This document shows, in pieces, positions 25,256 to 36,001 of a stretch of DNA of 64,000 nucleotides (position 1 is its first letter; each line of letters starts with the position of its first letter). The notes below the pieces were generated by a model. That model was given only the letters and a program-made list of their open reading frames with translations. It was not told where the DNA came from and did no database searches. The stretch is from Deinandra increscens subsp. villosa (taxonomy: Eukaryota; Streptophyta; Magnoliopsida; Asterales; Asteraceae), in NCBI GenBank assembly GCA_039602395.1, contig JBCNJP010000017.1:16710729-16774728 (forward strand), in the 5' to 3' direction. The translations under genes were made by a program, and so were the position numbers.

Positions 25256-27313
25256 TGATAAAACATTGTATTCTGACTTCATTTGTCTTTTTGTATCACA
25301 CATCTCCATTAACTCAGCATGAACTTTCTCCCATTTCTTCGTGTAATAAGCAACATCTTTTATTAAAATGACATTCTTCTCACGAACCTGAACATTTGCA
25401 TCTCGAAGCTTTGAAAGTTCTTCTTGAAGCTCTAAAACTTTATCTGCAGCTTCAACAGTAATTGCATTTGCTTTTTCATATTTTTGTTGGACAGGATAGC
25501 TTTTCTCAAATAGATTCTCAAAATCTTGAACTGCATCAAGATGAGCAGCTTTTTCTTTTTCATACTCAGCAACCCATTTATCCTTTTCTTTTACCAATTC
25601 TGAATTTACTTTTTCTAAATCAGCACATCTTTGTTGTGAACATTCTAAAGCAACTGTCACAACTTTAAGTTCTTCAGTTATCAAACCATTAGCTTCGAAC
25701 AAAGATTCAAATTTAGCATTTACACCAACACAAGCTGCACATTTCTCCTGTAACTCTTTAGTAATTTCTGCAGTACCATCTTCCACTCCTGTTTCATATG
25801 AACTTGTTTCTGAATCTGAATCATGTACTTTCGTACGTACAATCTCGACAATCAATGCAGATTCATCAGGATAAAATTTAACATACTGTTTTAGATGATG
25901 ATTATAAACCATAGCAGGTGATGTTTTGTAAATAGAATCTGTATTAGGATCATATCTAGAAGTAGAACTCTCTGGATTTTGACTTGCATGTAATGCCAGC
26001 TGATTTTGTCTCTCTTCAATAATCGCAAGATCCTTTTCCCAATCATATCCTTCAACATTTTATGAAATCAATGCTTGTGAATTTGACTTGGTTGTTGAAG
26101 ATGAGGAAGCATATACTTTTGAATTGTTACATTCACGAGCAAAATGTCCAATCTGTGAACATTTGAAACACCTAACTTTGGATTTATCCAATACAAGTTT
26201 TCCTCCTAGAAGAAAAGTTTGTTTACCATGCTTCTGCATGTATCTCTTACCTCTTTCAATAGTCATAGCAAATTGCCAATGTAAATCTAACTCATTCAAA
26301 TGATCATCATCCAACTGACCTAAGTCATTTGCAGACAGATCACCTTCTCCAATTTTCCCAAAAATTGAACCATTTGACGATGAAATAAATGCAGATAGCA
26401 ATGAAGCTAAATCCTAAGATGTCTTGTCAGGAATTGTAGGCTTTGATGATTGATTTGGACTTGTAAAAGTACAACCTGGAGAATAACCATAGCTCTCAAA
26501 TTTTCCAGCAAGAAATGCAGTAGTAGGACCTTCACTAAAAATGGTTGACTTTGTAGCATTTATGGTGGAATCATTTTCACCCCGATATGCAGCTGGATTC
26601 TGTACTTGTGCAGGCATGGATTTGTTTACATTCAATTCCATATCTCTTGCTTGTATCTGCTCAATCAAATTGTTGAATGACAACCCTGAATACTCTTTAT
26701 CATGAGTAATCATCATTACATAGTTTTCCCATTTTTCAGGTAATGCCTCTAGTAACTTCTCTTTCAAATCAGCTTCTTCCTTTTTGATGCCAACTAAAGA
26801 CATTTCACTTAGTAAATGTGAAAACCAAGTAATAAGCTTTGAAATGTTCTCATTTGGATAATGCTTGAAATTGTCGAACTCTTTCTTTAGAACCTTTTGT
26901 TTACTTTTCTTGAATTGATCATTACCTTCACAACATTTCTGAATTGCATCCCACAGCTCTTTTGCTGAAGTGTAAGTAGAAAACTGATGTAATAAGTCTA
27001 AAGGTAATGCCATCGTTAAAGCACCATAAGCTTTTTGTTCTGCTTGATATGCCTTCTTTTGCTCACCAGTAAGACTATGTTGCAAAACTGGCCTTCCATT
27101 TGTTCATGTTGGATACTCGTATAGATTATTGTAAGATATCCAAAAAACAACATCATTAGCACCAACATATGCATTGAATCGTTTCACCCAACTATGATAA
27201 TCTTCCAATCTGAGCGATTTTGGAACTTTCTGACTTGTTCCTATTTCATTATCATAGTTAATGATAGCTTGCATCGTGTTTTGAATCGCGGAAAACGCTT
27301 GATAATCCGACAT
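25256..27313 (-). pseudogene. copia 2 gag, truncated
   Basis: I take the ATG at 27313 as start because MSDYQAFSAIQNTMQAIINY aligns with the start of copia 1 gag; a longer upstream frame exists. Capsid-type blocks follow (KELWDAIQKCCEGND, KKVLKKEFDNFKHY). A zinc knuckle RCFKCSQIGHFAREC lies near 26165. Then comes a coiled coil of about 200 residues (CADLEKVNSELVKEKDKW, VLELQEELSKL). Frame breaks occur near 27095 and 26405 and between 26060 and 25912. The last in-frame codons run into gypsy LTR sequence and are not part of the protein. Confidence 0.82.
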
Positions 27314-27514
27314 CTTTTCCGAAATATGACGCTTCAAAAACTTCGAACTCAAAAACAGAGGTCTTTAAAGCGGATTTAGGAGCTCAAAATTGAACGTACT
27401 GGCCGATAGGCTGGTACAGTTCTAGATCTCGTCGAGACGAACGTTTGCCTGGTAATAGCTCCCGTAACTCTTTACGGTTCTCAAGTTACGTCAATTTTAG
27501 TGATGAACACTTTT

Positions 27515-27795
27515 CTGCCAGCGGACCAAAACACTTTCAGCGGACCAATACACAATTCAGCGGACCAGATTATATCTCAGCAGACCAGATTATACCTCAG
27601 TGGACCAGATTATACCTACGGATCAGATTGATAACCAGCGGACCAGAATATACCTGCGGACCAGATGTGGTACGGCGGACCAGATTTTTCAGCGGATCAC
27701 ACTGGTACGCGATAACCGCCACGGACCAGCTCGATGAATATTGCCTAGCGGACCAGGCGGCGGACCAATCTGTTCGTCGGGCGGACCAGTCGATT
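27515..27795 (-). repeat. GCGGACCAG-rich leader repeats, copia 2
   Basis: The word CGGACCA or CGGATCA occurs about fifteen times in roughly 280 bases between primer site and gag. The same word is in the element's own LTR at 28238-28300, together with the palindrome TGGTACGCCGTACCA. Confidence 0.85.
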
Positions 27796-28009
27796 TTCAC
27801 GCAGAATGAACTGATTTTTCGAATTTCTGCTGATTGTGACTGAAATTTGGATCACGAAGGTGCGCAAACACTATAGGAACACTCGAAAATCATTTTTCAT
27901 CATCGAAACACTCGGAATTGGAAGAATTTGATGAAAAAAGTAAGAACCCCCTTTTTCTCTCTAAAACTCTCCAAAATCACAGAATATGATCAGTAAATGA
28001 AACCAGATA

Positions 28010-28021
28010 GCTCTGATACCA
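28010..28021 (-). other. primer binding site of copia 2
   Basis: Plus strand gctctgatacca, the exact complement of the canonical plant initiator-tRNA site TGGTATCAGAGC. It is two bases from the LTR edge. Confidence 0.9.
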
Positions 28022-28023
28022 CT

Positions 28024-28376
28024 TGTAAAACCATGGAGCGACGGATCGATTGCTAATCAAGTGATAACAAGATGAAACAAGATCAAATGTAAATACAAAT
28101 GAGATTTGTATTGATGAACGCTTGAGAGCATACACACAGAAACACACACACAGAAATGTAGAATATGGCTAGAAGCTCTAAGCTACTTAACTCTCAACAT
28201 AAGCTACCTATTTATAGGCACTGGCTAACTGGCTAGCATACCACATTGGTACGCCGTACCAACTGTTCCGGCGGACCATGTGGTACGCCCAGTTGCCTAA
28301 CAACACTCATACAGTTGCTCACATTACATAGATACAATACACGAGACACATCGTGGCATAGAAATATGCTCTAACA
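28024..28376 (-). mobile_element. 5' LTR of copia 2
   Basis: 353 bases with TG...CA ends (tgtaaaacc to gctctaaca). On the minus strand it starts TGTTAGAGCAT, like the LTR of copy C at 61052. A TATA-like ctatttatagg is at about 28207-28217. The palindrome-rich GGTACG/GGACCA cluster is just upstream of it on the minus strand. Confidence 0.85.
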
Positions 28377-28551
28377 TCCATAGATCAGGATCGGTAGTTC
28401 CGATATAAGCCTCGAACCGTTTCTTCCAATTTGGATAATCCTCAAATTTGAACAGCTTGGGAACTTTCTGAGTAATCCCAATCTCGTTGTCATAATTCAA
28501 CAATGTCTGCATTTGAGACTGAATAGCAGCAAATGCTTGGAAATTCTTCAT
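28377..28551 (-). pseudogene. copia 1 gag fragment, copy 2
   Basis: About 58 codons, starting MKNFQAFAAIQSQMQTLLNY, that match the N-terminus of the gag at 13844. It is cut by copia 2 after TDPDLWM. The second residue differs (K for T). Only the start of the capsid-type domain is left, so it has no function of its own. Confidence 0.88.
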
Positions 28552-30546
28552 TTTGAAAATTTGAAGTTTACTGTTTTGCCAAACTCGCGACGAACTCTAA
28601 TCAGCTGTCCGAACTTCTTCCGAACTTGGTACGAACCTAATTACACAGACGAACTTCGTACGAACTCTTGACAAACTCCTGACGAACTCTTGACAAACTC
28701 TAAGTTTTCCGAACGTGAATCGAACTCTTGACGAACTTAACAAAAACCCGAACTTTACCCGAACATCTTCCGAACTCCTCACGAACTCTCTCCGAACATG
28801 ACACGAACTTTAAGCGAAGGAAAAATTTCAGATGAACTTTACACGAACTCTAAGTTCGGAACGGTTACAGTGACGAATTCTGGGTTCGGAGCGGTTACAG
28901 TAACGAACTCTGGGTTCGGAGCGGTTATTTCGACGAACCTGGGGTTCGGACACACGATTTTTCCGAAACTCTCAAGCTCTCAGAAACCGAATCTCACGAG
29001 CATTAAACTGACCACTAGATCAACTAACACTCGAAAAACAGTTTTGTACGTGAAACATGATGCGAAACTGATTAGATTTTTAGAAATAAAGATTTTGAAA
29101 ATGAACAATAAGAAGAAATAAATTGTTTTCAACACAAATGACTAGAAAACGAGTCGAGAAGCACAAGAAAGCTGTGATACCACTTGAAAAGAGCGTGGAC
29201 GTGGCGGATCGTACTCAACTCATAGACATTTGGTAACAATTCGATAACAAACGAGAGTAAATAACAAGCTCAATCTTATTGAAACCAAGAACAGATTATG
29301 AATACAGACTCAGAGCTAGACACTATCAAAACACACACTTAGCAAAACTCTCTTACATAATTCAAACCTATCAACCTATATATATGACTAAGTCTGTCTG
29401 AACCCTACAGGTCGTCCGAACCTGGAGTTCGGCTCTAATTCGGCCAGGGTTCGGCCAGGGTTCGACAGACAATTCTTCAAAAGCTTTGTCTGATCCAGCA
29501 TGTTGCCACACGATGTATCAACATGCATGAGATCTGTGCCATTGAAATCTATATTTCTCATACACAAGTACACAACCTTGCACAAAAATATGGAGAATTT
29601 AGTAACATTAAAAGAAAATCTTGAAATTCTCAAAAATCTGCTAAATTTCTAAAACATTATAGGTTACATCATCCAAGTATCAATTTGGTTTTGTTTGTAC
29701 CTATTCCACCATAAAACAAGCTCATATCTTGGTAACCAAGTAACAAGCGATTTGATGGTTTATACCCATATCAATTTTTTTTTCAAATAGAAGGATTTCT
29801 ATCACTTTATAGTTTTCTTGAAAGTTATTTTGCCAGACAAGTATCAATTTGGACCAGTGTTGTGTTTGGTGTATTTTTTGTAAAAGTGTATGGTTAAAAA
29901 CTATGGTAATTACTGGGTGTGGCTACTACATTTTGTGTGTTTTTGTGAAACTACTATTTTTGTTCTCTTGGCTATTATGTTTTTTTTTTGTTTGTAAAGA
30001 GCATAGAGTTAATGGACTGCAAAAAATGCTTTAATAAACCTTCTAACAGTAAAGTCCAGTTATGCTTTGTTTTTTATGTTGAACATAGGGGGCTTGTGTG
30101 GTGTATATTTTTTATGGAAATGTGTTAATTCGGACCGCTATTCAGCTTTTAAGTTCTAACAATGAAATCTAATTATGATATTGCGTGTTTGATGTATAAT
30201 TTTGATTGAGATTGTGGTTGTTTGTGTTAGTTTAGATACGTTTTAGCCTTCTAAAAATGTTTTTTAGCCTTCTAACAATGTTTTTATGGTTGTCTTGTCA
30301 GCGAAGTCTCAAAGTGGGGTCTGGAAGATGGATTCAGGTAGGTGGAGTGCGATGAATTGTGACCCGCTTTAATAATCGCATGTTCGCAAGGGTACATGCA
30401 AATTGAAGAGGGTGGAATTCGGGTTAAAGAAGAGCCATTCCGTTTCCTCTAAGCCTGACAGGAGTCATGCAATTCATTTGTGTTCAGTTGTAATCTGAAA
30501 CTTTATCTATTAAAAAAAAATCATTTGATGATTAGTTTAGAACCTG
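28377..30546. repeat. duplicated segment, copy 2
   Basis: Near-identical to 13672-15808, in the same orientation. It contains the first 58 or so codons of copia 1 gag (28551-28377), the leader, the primer site, an LTR (29185-29656) and the same outside flank (29657-30546). One difference is about 20 bases near 30392-30411 absent from copy 1. The match stops exactly where the MITE begins at 30547. Confidence 0.82.
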
Positions 30547-31177
30547 GGGTAAAGTTCTAGTACAAACCAATATTATTGTAAGAACTTAAGAACTAATGTA
30601 CAAACCATTAAATTTCAATTGAATGAAGTTTATTTAGATAATTTTTATGTTTCTTCTTCTTTTTTCCTTCGTGTCTATACACATAATGACAACTTAACGA
30701 CCTAAAAAAACAAAAAATTAAACAAAAATCATTTTGTTTAAGTCCGACTATGTTGCATATATGCAACATATTAAAACATATAATGTTGCACATATGCAAC
30801 ATATAATGTTGCATATATGCAACATGGTATGTTGCATATACAACATATGAAACATACTATGTTGCACATATGAAACATAATGTTGCATATATGCAACATA
30901 GTCGGACATGCAAAAAAAAAAATTAATAAAAACTTTTTTTAAGTCATCGGGTGGATATGGGTGGATATGGGTGGATATATGTGAAATTAAATTAAAAAAA
31001 TATCAAATTACCCAAAAAAACTTTATTTGAAATAATTTTCCCTTAGTTCTTACAAGTTTGTACAATAGAATGTAGTGGAGGAATTTAAAAGAAAGGACAA
31101 AATTACTTAATTATCCTTCATTTAAGTTGGTTCTTAAGTTTTTACAATAGATAATGGTTCTTATATGAACTTTACCC
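30547..31177. mobile_element. MITE with long imperfect inverted repeats
   Basis: The left end GGGTAAAGTTC and the right end gaactttaccc are inverted. The similarity continues inward for about 45 bases (TATTGTAA, aACTTAAGAAC). The element is 631 bases and noncoding. No clear target duplication is visible, and the two outer flanks do not rejoin the sequence of the unduplicated copy. The family is not recognised. Confidence 0.75.
30742..30907. repeat. palindrome array inside the MITE
   Basis: GTCCGAC at 30742 is inverted at 30901-30907 (GTCGGAC). Between them, units like TGTTGCATATATGCAACA, each itself a palindrome, recur about five times. The whole 166 bases can fold into one long hairpin or several short ones. 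Confidence 0.9.
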
Positions 31178-31508
31178 ATTGAAGTAATATAGTTTCACAA
31201 TCATATCTGGCATGTTTATTAGTTTTAAATTTAAAAAAAAATAGATAAAGAACAGAGATTTTGAAGGTTGGACTGACCCCTTTTGACCCGCTGCTAAACC
31301 CACCCATTTACCACAAGTTACAACTATATGTGACCAACAATATAGGAAACTCAAGCATTTATTGTTGAAACAAACATCTAATTTTGCAAGTCCCAGTTTT
31401 GAGATTACAAAAGAAGAATATTAGAGTCATCAGAAATCAAAACCATCCATTTGTAAACAGAATTCAGATTAAAACCATTTGTAATTTAGTTGGCAAACAA
31501 CTACATAC

Positions 31509-31590
31509 CTTGGCAGCTTCCTTGACGGGAGTAGTGTCTGTTGATGAATTTTGGGAAGAAATTCCAACCCCACTGGCCTTACCAGGAAAA
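31509..31590 (-). pseudogene. unidentified exon fragment
   Basis: 82 bases open in one frame (FPGKASGVGISSQNSS, then TPVKEAAK). On the minus strand they are bounded by an AG acceptor and a GTATGT donor. I do not recognise the gene. It may belong with the MSH2-like exon on its right or come from another locus. Confidence 0.4.
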
Positions 31591-31864
31591 CTGTATATAT
31601 AACCAAATAGATGAGAATAAAGAGCTGCTTCAGGTCAACAAAAGACATATTGAGGTAGATGAGCTGATAAGTCAAAGTTCACCAAATTAGGAGAAAAAAA
31701 TTAATCGAGAATACAATACTTGTTTCACCAAAAACTAAATGTATCGACAATAAAAAAACTAACCAGATCCATCATATGCTAGATGATCAAAATAAAATAC
31801 ACTTGCTAGTTTTACTCTTTAAATAAGCCATTTAAGAAACCGAGCATCAGATAATTATTAAAAA

Positions 31865-31998
31865 ACTAACCAGATCCATCATAAGCTAGATGTTCCACAA
31901 CCCAACTCATGAACAATAATCAATGATTTATCAATGGCACCTTTTAGAATCAATGTTGTCTCGAGCATTTCTTGCATAGAGGTAGAAACTGCACACAA
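31865..31998 (-). pseudogene. MSH2: MSH2-like exon fragment
   Basis: The minus strand reads VSTSMQEMLETTLILKGAID followed by KSLIIVHELGCGTSS, then a one-base shift into YDGSG. This matches the MutS-homologue ATPase around the Walker B and signature loop, where MSH2 has IIDELGRGTS followed by YDGFG. MSH2 pairs with MSH6/MSH3 in mismatch repair. Here the Walker B aspartate is His, the conserved Arg is Cys, and the frame is broken. About 40 residues remain. A partial extra copy of its 3' edge (aaccagatccatcat) is at about 31763. Assignment is from memory of the motif. Confidence 0.72.
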
Positions 31999-32161
31999 CT
32001 AAAAACCAAATAAAAGTTATAACAGTAATGGTGGTTTTCTACTAATAGAGAACTACATAGAGAACTACATATATAAATAACAGAGCCTTATAGACTAAAT
32101 TATTAATTTACTGAACAAACAATTTAGATTTACACAATTTTCAACTGCTTGAAAGTCTTAC

Positions 32162-32230
32162 CTCAACACCATGACTCATCTCTTGTATACCATCCAGGAG
32201 TTGTAGATACTGAGGCAAGACCTTGAATGC
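32162..32230 (-). pseudogene. unidentified 69-bp exon
   Basis: Encodes AFKVLPQYLQLLDGIQEM and SHGVE. On the minus strand it is flanked by a tatag acceptor and a GTAAG donor, so it is a well-formed symmetric exon. It is not part of MSH2 as I know it, and I do not recognise the gene. Upstream, 32450-33010 looks like an untranslated leader with a short intron. Confidence 0.45.
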
Positions 32231-33162
32231 CTATACAGTGAACCAATCTAGCTAAAAAAATCAAGAAAAGAACACATATCTACAACAAAAACAAATAGTG
32301 AAGGACCCAAACAACAATCTAGCTAAAATGTCAAGAAAACAAGCCAATTTTTGTTCCCAATCAGATTGTAAACTTGAAATTACAGTTGAATAAAGCATAA
32401 TTGGGCATACCGAAATCATGAATGCGTGAAATAAACACAAACAACAAACCCTTCTAGTGGAGAGACTGATTTAATTTGACCATCCTTGTTTTAGGGTTCC
32501 AACAACCTGAAATCAGAATCCGAAAACCGAACCATAGTCCAGAGGGTTTCAATAATATTTCGAGACCTGTGATAATAAAGTTTATACCTAGAGGGTGTAC
32601 AGATCTGATAGAATCAAGGTGGTGGACCATCGATTGTTCATCAGTCGTTGAATCGCAAATCTCAGTTGTCGATGTACAGATCTGACGGACGAACGTCAGA
32701 TAAATTAGCTTATCATAGATGATGAGTGAGCGTTGCAAAAAACTGATTAGGGTTTGATATAGAACAGCATACCTTAAGATTAGATAGCCTTCGAAGAACA
32801 ACGAAGATGCGTAATCGATGTAGCAGGAATCAGCAATTGGGTTTGGAGATGCTTCTTCTCAGACGCGTAATTAGTAATCGGTCCAGCCTCTTCCTCATCC
32901 TCATGACATCGATCTCTTTGGTGTGTGATGGCTGCGCAAATGAACTGTGTGAGGCTGCTTGAAAAAGGGGGTTTATATCTAGGGTTTTTCGAACATTTTG
33001 TTCCAGACACCGAGATGTAGGTTTAACGAACTTGAATTTTTCATGCATTAGGTGTGGTACATCCTGCTCGAACATTTGTACGCGTCTTAAAATTTAAGAC
33101 ACTCTTATTTTCTCTCTCCAATATGCATTATATATAGTATATAGATATTTTTTACGTTCTAG

Positions 33163-33182
33163 ACCCGGGTATTTACCCGGGT
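33163..33182. repeat. perfect GC-rich inverted repeat
   Basis: ACCCGGGTA (33163-33171) and TACCCGGGT (33174-33182) with a two-base spacer. On the minus strand CTAG follows directly, which is reminiscent of a Helitron 3' end but too close to the hairpin. Confidence 0.6.
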
Positions 33183-33309
33183 AAGTGGCTCGTGTTCACA
33201 ATATAAAAAATCATTTAGAAATGGGTATATATGATATTCTAAGTTTTAGTTGGATATATATGATATTTCTTAAGTTTATAAGGGTATATATGAAATTCAC
33301 CCTAATATT

Positions 33310-35146
33310 ATTGATGCTGAGTCAGACGCAAGCGGGTATGATTCAATATGTGAATTATGTACCAAGAGTGAAAGAGATAATCATGAGTTAATTAAATAAA
33401 ATAATATGTTGGTTGATGAATGCAAATTAGCAAAGGAAGAGTTGGAAGTTTATAAAAAGAAGCTAGAAGAAGTTACTCATGAGTTGGTACTTAAAAAATC
33501 TCAGTCTTGTGGAGATTGTGATATTTGGAAGGAAAAATATGAAGAAGTAAAATTGAATATGGAAAATTACAAAAAGGAGGCAGAAGAAATGACTGAAGAC
33601 TTTGATGCACTATTTTCAAAAAGTGTAATTTTAAAGGAAAAATTTGATGCACTTCAAATTACGTATGTGGAATTTGCTGATAAGGAGCTTAGTCATCAAG
33701 AAGAAACTCAAAGTTGCTTGACGCTAAGACTAGATTAAATGATGAAAATGTTGTTTTGAAGGAAGATGTGGAGAGTTACAAGATGACATGGGAGAAAGTT
33801 ACTGAAGAGGTTCTTGCAGAGCGTGACTTGAGAAGAGTTTATAAGTATGAGTATAATATGCTTTCTGACAAGTTTACTGCATCACAGAAGGAGTTGATGG
33901 AAGCTAATACAAATTTTTTCTAAACTTAAGATAGAAATTTTGATCTACAAACTTGAAATTGCAATAATTCCAGAACTTTTACAAATTATTTGTATAAGAT
34001 GGAAAACAGACAATCAAGTTGTAAAGATGCTGATCTTCATAAAGTTCCGGCTCCTGTGAATATTAGTACATCTACATCTATAATGAAATCTTGTGATGAA
34101 AATTTTGATTATTCTCAATTTGCAACCTCAAATTCTATGAAGAAGAGTAAGAAACGAAAGATATCTCATCAACAGTCTGAGAAGAAGGAGACTGGAGGTG
34201 GAAAAGCTCCTAAATTTGCTTCAAGTTCATCTTTATTGGCAGAAGAAAAGGTTTATGATGCAAAAGTTTCCGAGAAACTTGCTACATCTTCTTCTGAGAA
34301 GCAAATTGATGAGTCTTTACTTAACCAGAGCATTCTGAAGGAGATTAAAGCTGAATTTACAAGACTTGTCAAAGAGAAAAGTGAATCTCGTTCTCAAGCT
34401 GACTTGTCAAAGTTACCTGGCTATAAACAAAGGGTCTAAGGTATGAAAACAAAGAGGTTCAAGTTCAAACTTCAAAGAAGAAGACAAAGTTTTTTGTTTC
34501 CAAGGTTCAGAATATTCAGAAAATCAAGGGTAAACTGCCATAGCAAAAGAAGAAAGTTTCTTTGTGTTCCTCAAGGAATGGGTGTTATTTCTTGGGAGGC
34601 TCTTCATGTGTTTCCAATGATACACCACGAAGTTCTCCTAGTCCAGAGGATTTTCTTCTAAGAAGTAAAAAAGGTTTCATTTTTATGATAATATATTTTA
34701 CCCAGGTGATATTGGATATTCTTATGGTTTTTATGATTCTCTGGTTAAGAAACATAGTCATAAACCAAAGAATTTTAAAAGTCAGAAATTGGTAATTGAA
34801 ATGAGTTCTGATAATGGTTCGATGAATATGTTTCGTCGGCAGTGTTATGCATGTTGTAAACAGGGGCATATTGCTTTAACTTGTCCTACGAATATTAACA
34901 TGAAGTCATCTAGTGGTACATCTATCAAATTTGTTGACCTTAATAGTAAATTTTTGATGAACCACAACCTAAAATGTTTCAATCAACCAGTAAGCTATCT
35001 TGTACAAAGACGCAAGTTGATAAAATTGTGCGTTCATTCCAAAATTCAAACCATAGATGATGTGGAGACCAAAATTTGTCTGCAAGGCCAATAACAATTA
35101 ATGTTGAAGAAACCGGGCGACCCCCGGCTATTGACTTGGGTTGAAC
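33310..35146 (+). pseudogene. gag remnant of copy A
   Basis: From about 33405 a coiled coil runs over 100 residues (CKLAKEELEVYKKKLEEV, EAEEMTEDFDALFSKS), broken near 33720. It continues to ASQKELMEAN. A Lys/Ser-rich stretch follows, then QILKEIKAEFTRLVKEK-like text near 34340. A zinc knuckle CYACCKQGHIALTC (CCHC) lies near 34850. The gag ends at VEETGRP and a stop near 35146, the same point as in copy B (VEDTGRP). The N-terminal capsid-type domain is absent. Confidence 0.75.
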
Positions 35147-35766
35147 CCTAAAGCACTAATGTTTAACCGGTACGCACATGTACTTCAAGAAGAGCTATTG
35201 GTAATAATATACAATTGTTAATAGTGGAGTGTCTATGATTACTTTAGCGCTAGGAGCTTATTTTTCTAAACAATTTTTGATGAAAATGTGTTTTTTACAA
35301 AACTAAAATCGGGAAGTGTTTGTGTTGATCGATCATTTTCATTTTTGTGTTTCGTTTTCATTTTCTTTCTTTCATATTTTTAGGGGGGAGAAAAAATTTA
35401 GAAAATTCAAAAATAGAGTTTGTTGAATTTTAGGGGATGAAAATGTTAATGAAAAATGTAAAAAATGGAAAAATAAAAAATAAGAAATTGATCACTGAGA
35501 AATGATGGTACATTACTAACGTTTCTTACTCATGGATAGAGTAGATGGAAAAGCCATAAGATCATTATTTGATGTGCTAGATAGGCTCAACAAATCAAAA
35601 AGTATGCATATGTGATATACACTAACTGCTATGCTTGACCTAGTTGATAACATTTTGATGCGTATTTCATGACATATATAAATTGTTATAAAGAAAAATG
35701 AGAAGTCACTGTGTATACATGTGTTCATTTTGAAAGATTTAAACTTGTTTTGATTTTCTTTATTTT
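35147..35766 (+). other. 3' noncoding region of copy A, first part
   Basis: No gene. It contains purine-rich tracts (taggggggag at 35381-35390 and ttttaggggatg near 35430) that are conserved in copy B at 53252-53316 on the other strand. They may be internal polypurine tracts. Confidence 0.6.
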
Positions 35767-36000
35767 CTCAAATGATTGGACTATCTCTTTATATACGTTA
35801 GTATCGACCTGATAGTTGTTCATTTGAGGTTCTACTTTATTTTCTTGGTGTTTCGTTCAAACTTGATTTACTTTGTATATTGAAAAATCGACAGGACTGT
35901 TAAAGTTTAAACAACTTCAACTTGTTTTATTTTTCTTACTTTTTTGAATCTGAGGCCTTATCCGCATATTGAAAGATCAACCTTAAGGTAGATGATCTAA
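35767..36000 (+). repeat. stem-loop array of copy A (3 units)
   Basis: Unit 1: CTCAAATGA (35767-35775) pairs perfectly with TCATTTGAG (35820-35828). Unit 2: GTTCAAACTT (35855-35864) with AAGTTTAAAC (35903-35912), one C-A mismatch. Unit 3: TTTGAATC (35943-35950) with GATCTAAT (35994-36001), decayed to about six pairs. Between the arms are conserved GGACT and CGAC(C)TGAT words. Unit 1 has an inner hairpin ATAC-GTTA-GTAT. Confidence 0.8.
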
Positions 36001-36001
36001 T

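Larger units (their letters stand above)
25256..28376 (-). mobile_element. Ty1/copia element 2, 5' part
   Basis: On the minus strand: LTR (28376-28024), primer site, repeat-rich leader and gag, cut off at 25256 by gypsy B. It inserted into the second copy of copia 1 gag, since copia 1 text resumes at 28377. No protease, integrase or reverse transcriptase remains in the window. Confidence 0.85.
31178..33080 (-). other. gene-fragment cluster with exon/intron structure
   Basis: Three exon-like pieces and a leader-like stretch on one strand, separated by T-rich introns, look like a partial gene or a composite of several. No transposon ends are evident. A perfect 9+9 inverted repeat (ACCCGGGTA tt TACCCGGGT) lies just outside at 33163-33182. 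Confidence 0.35.

Noticed and set aside
30742..30907. MicroRNA precursor
   Set aside because: The palindrome is too regular and repetitive, and lies inside a transposon with inverted ends; a MITE explains it.
33163..33182. Rho-independent style terminator or firm Helitron end
   Set aside because: Plant nuclear DNA does not use such terminators, and CTAG abuts the hairpin with A after it, which does not fit the Helitron rule.
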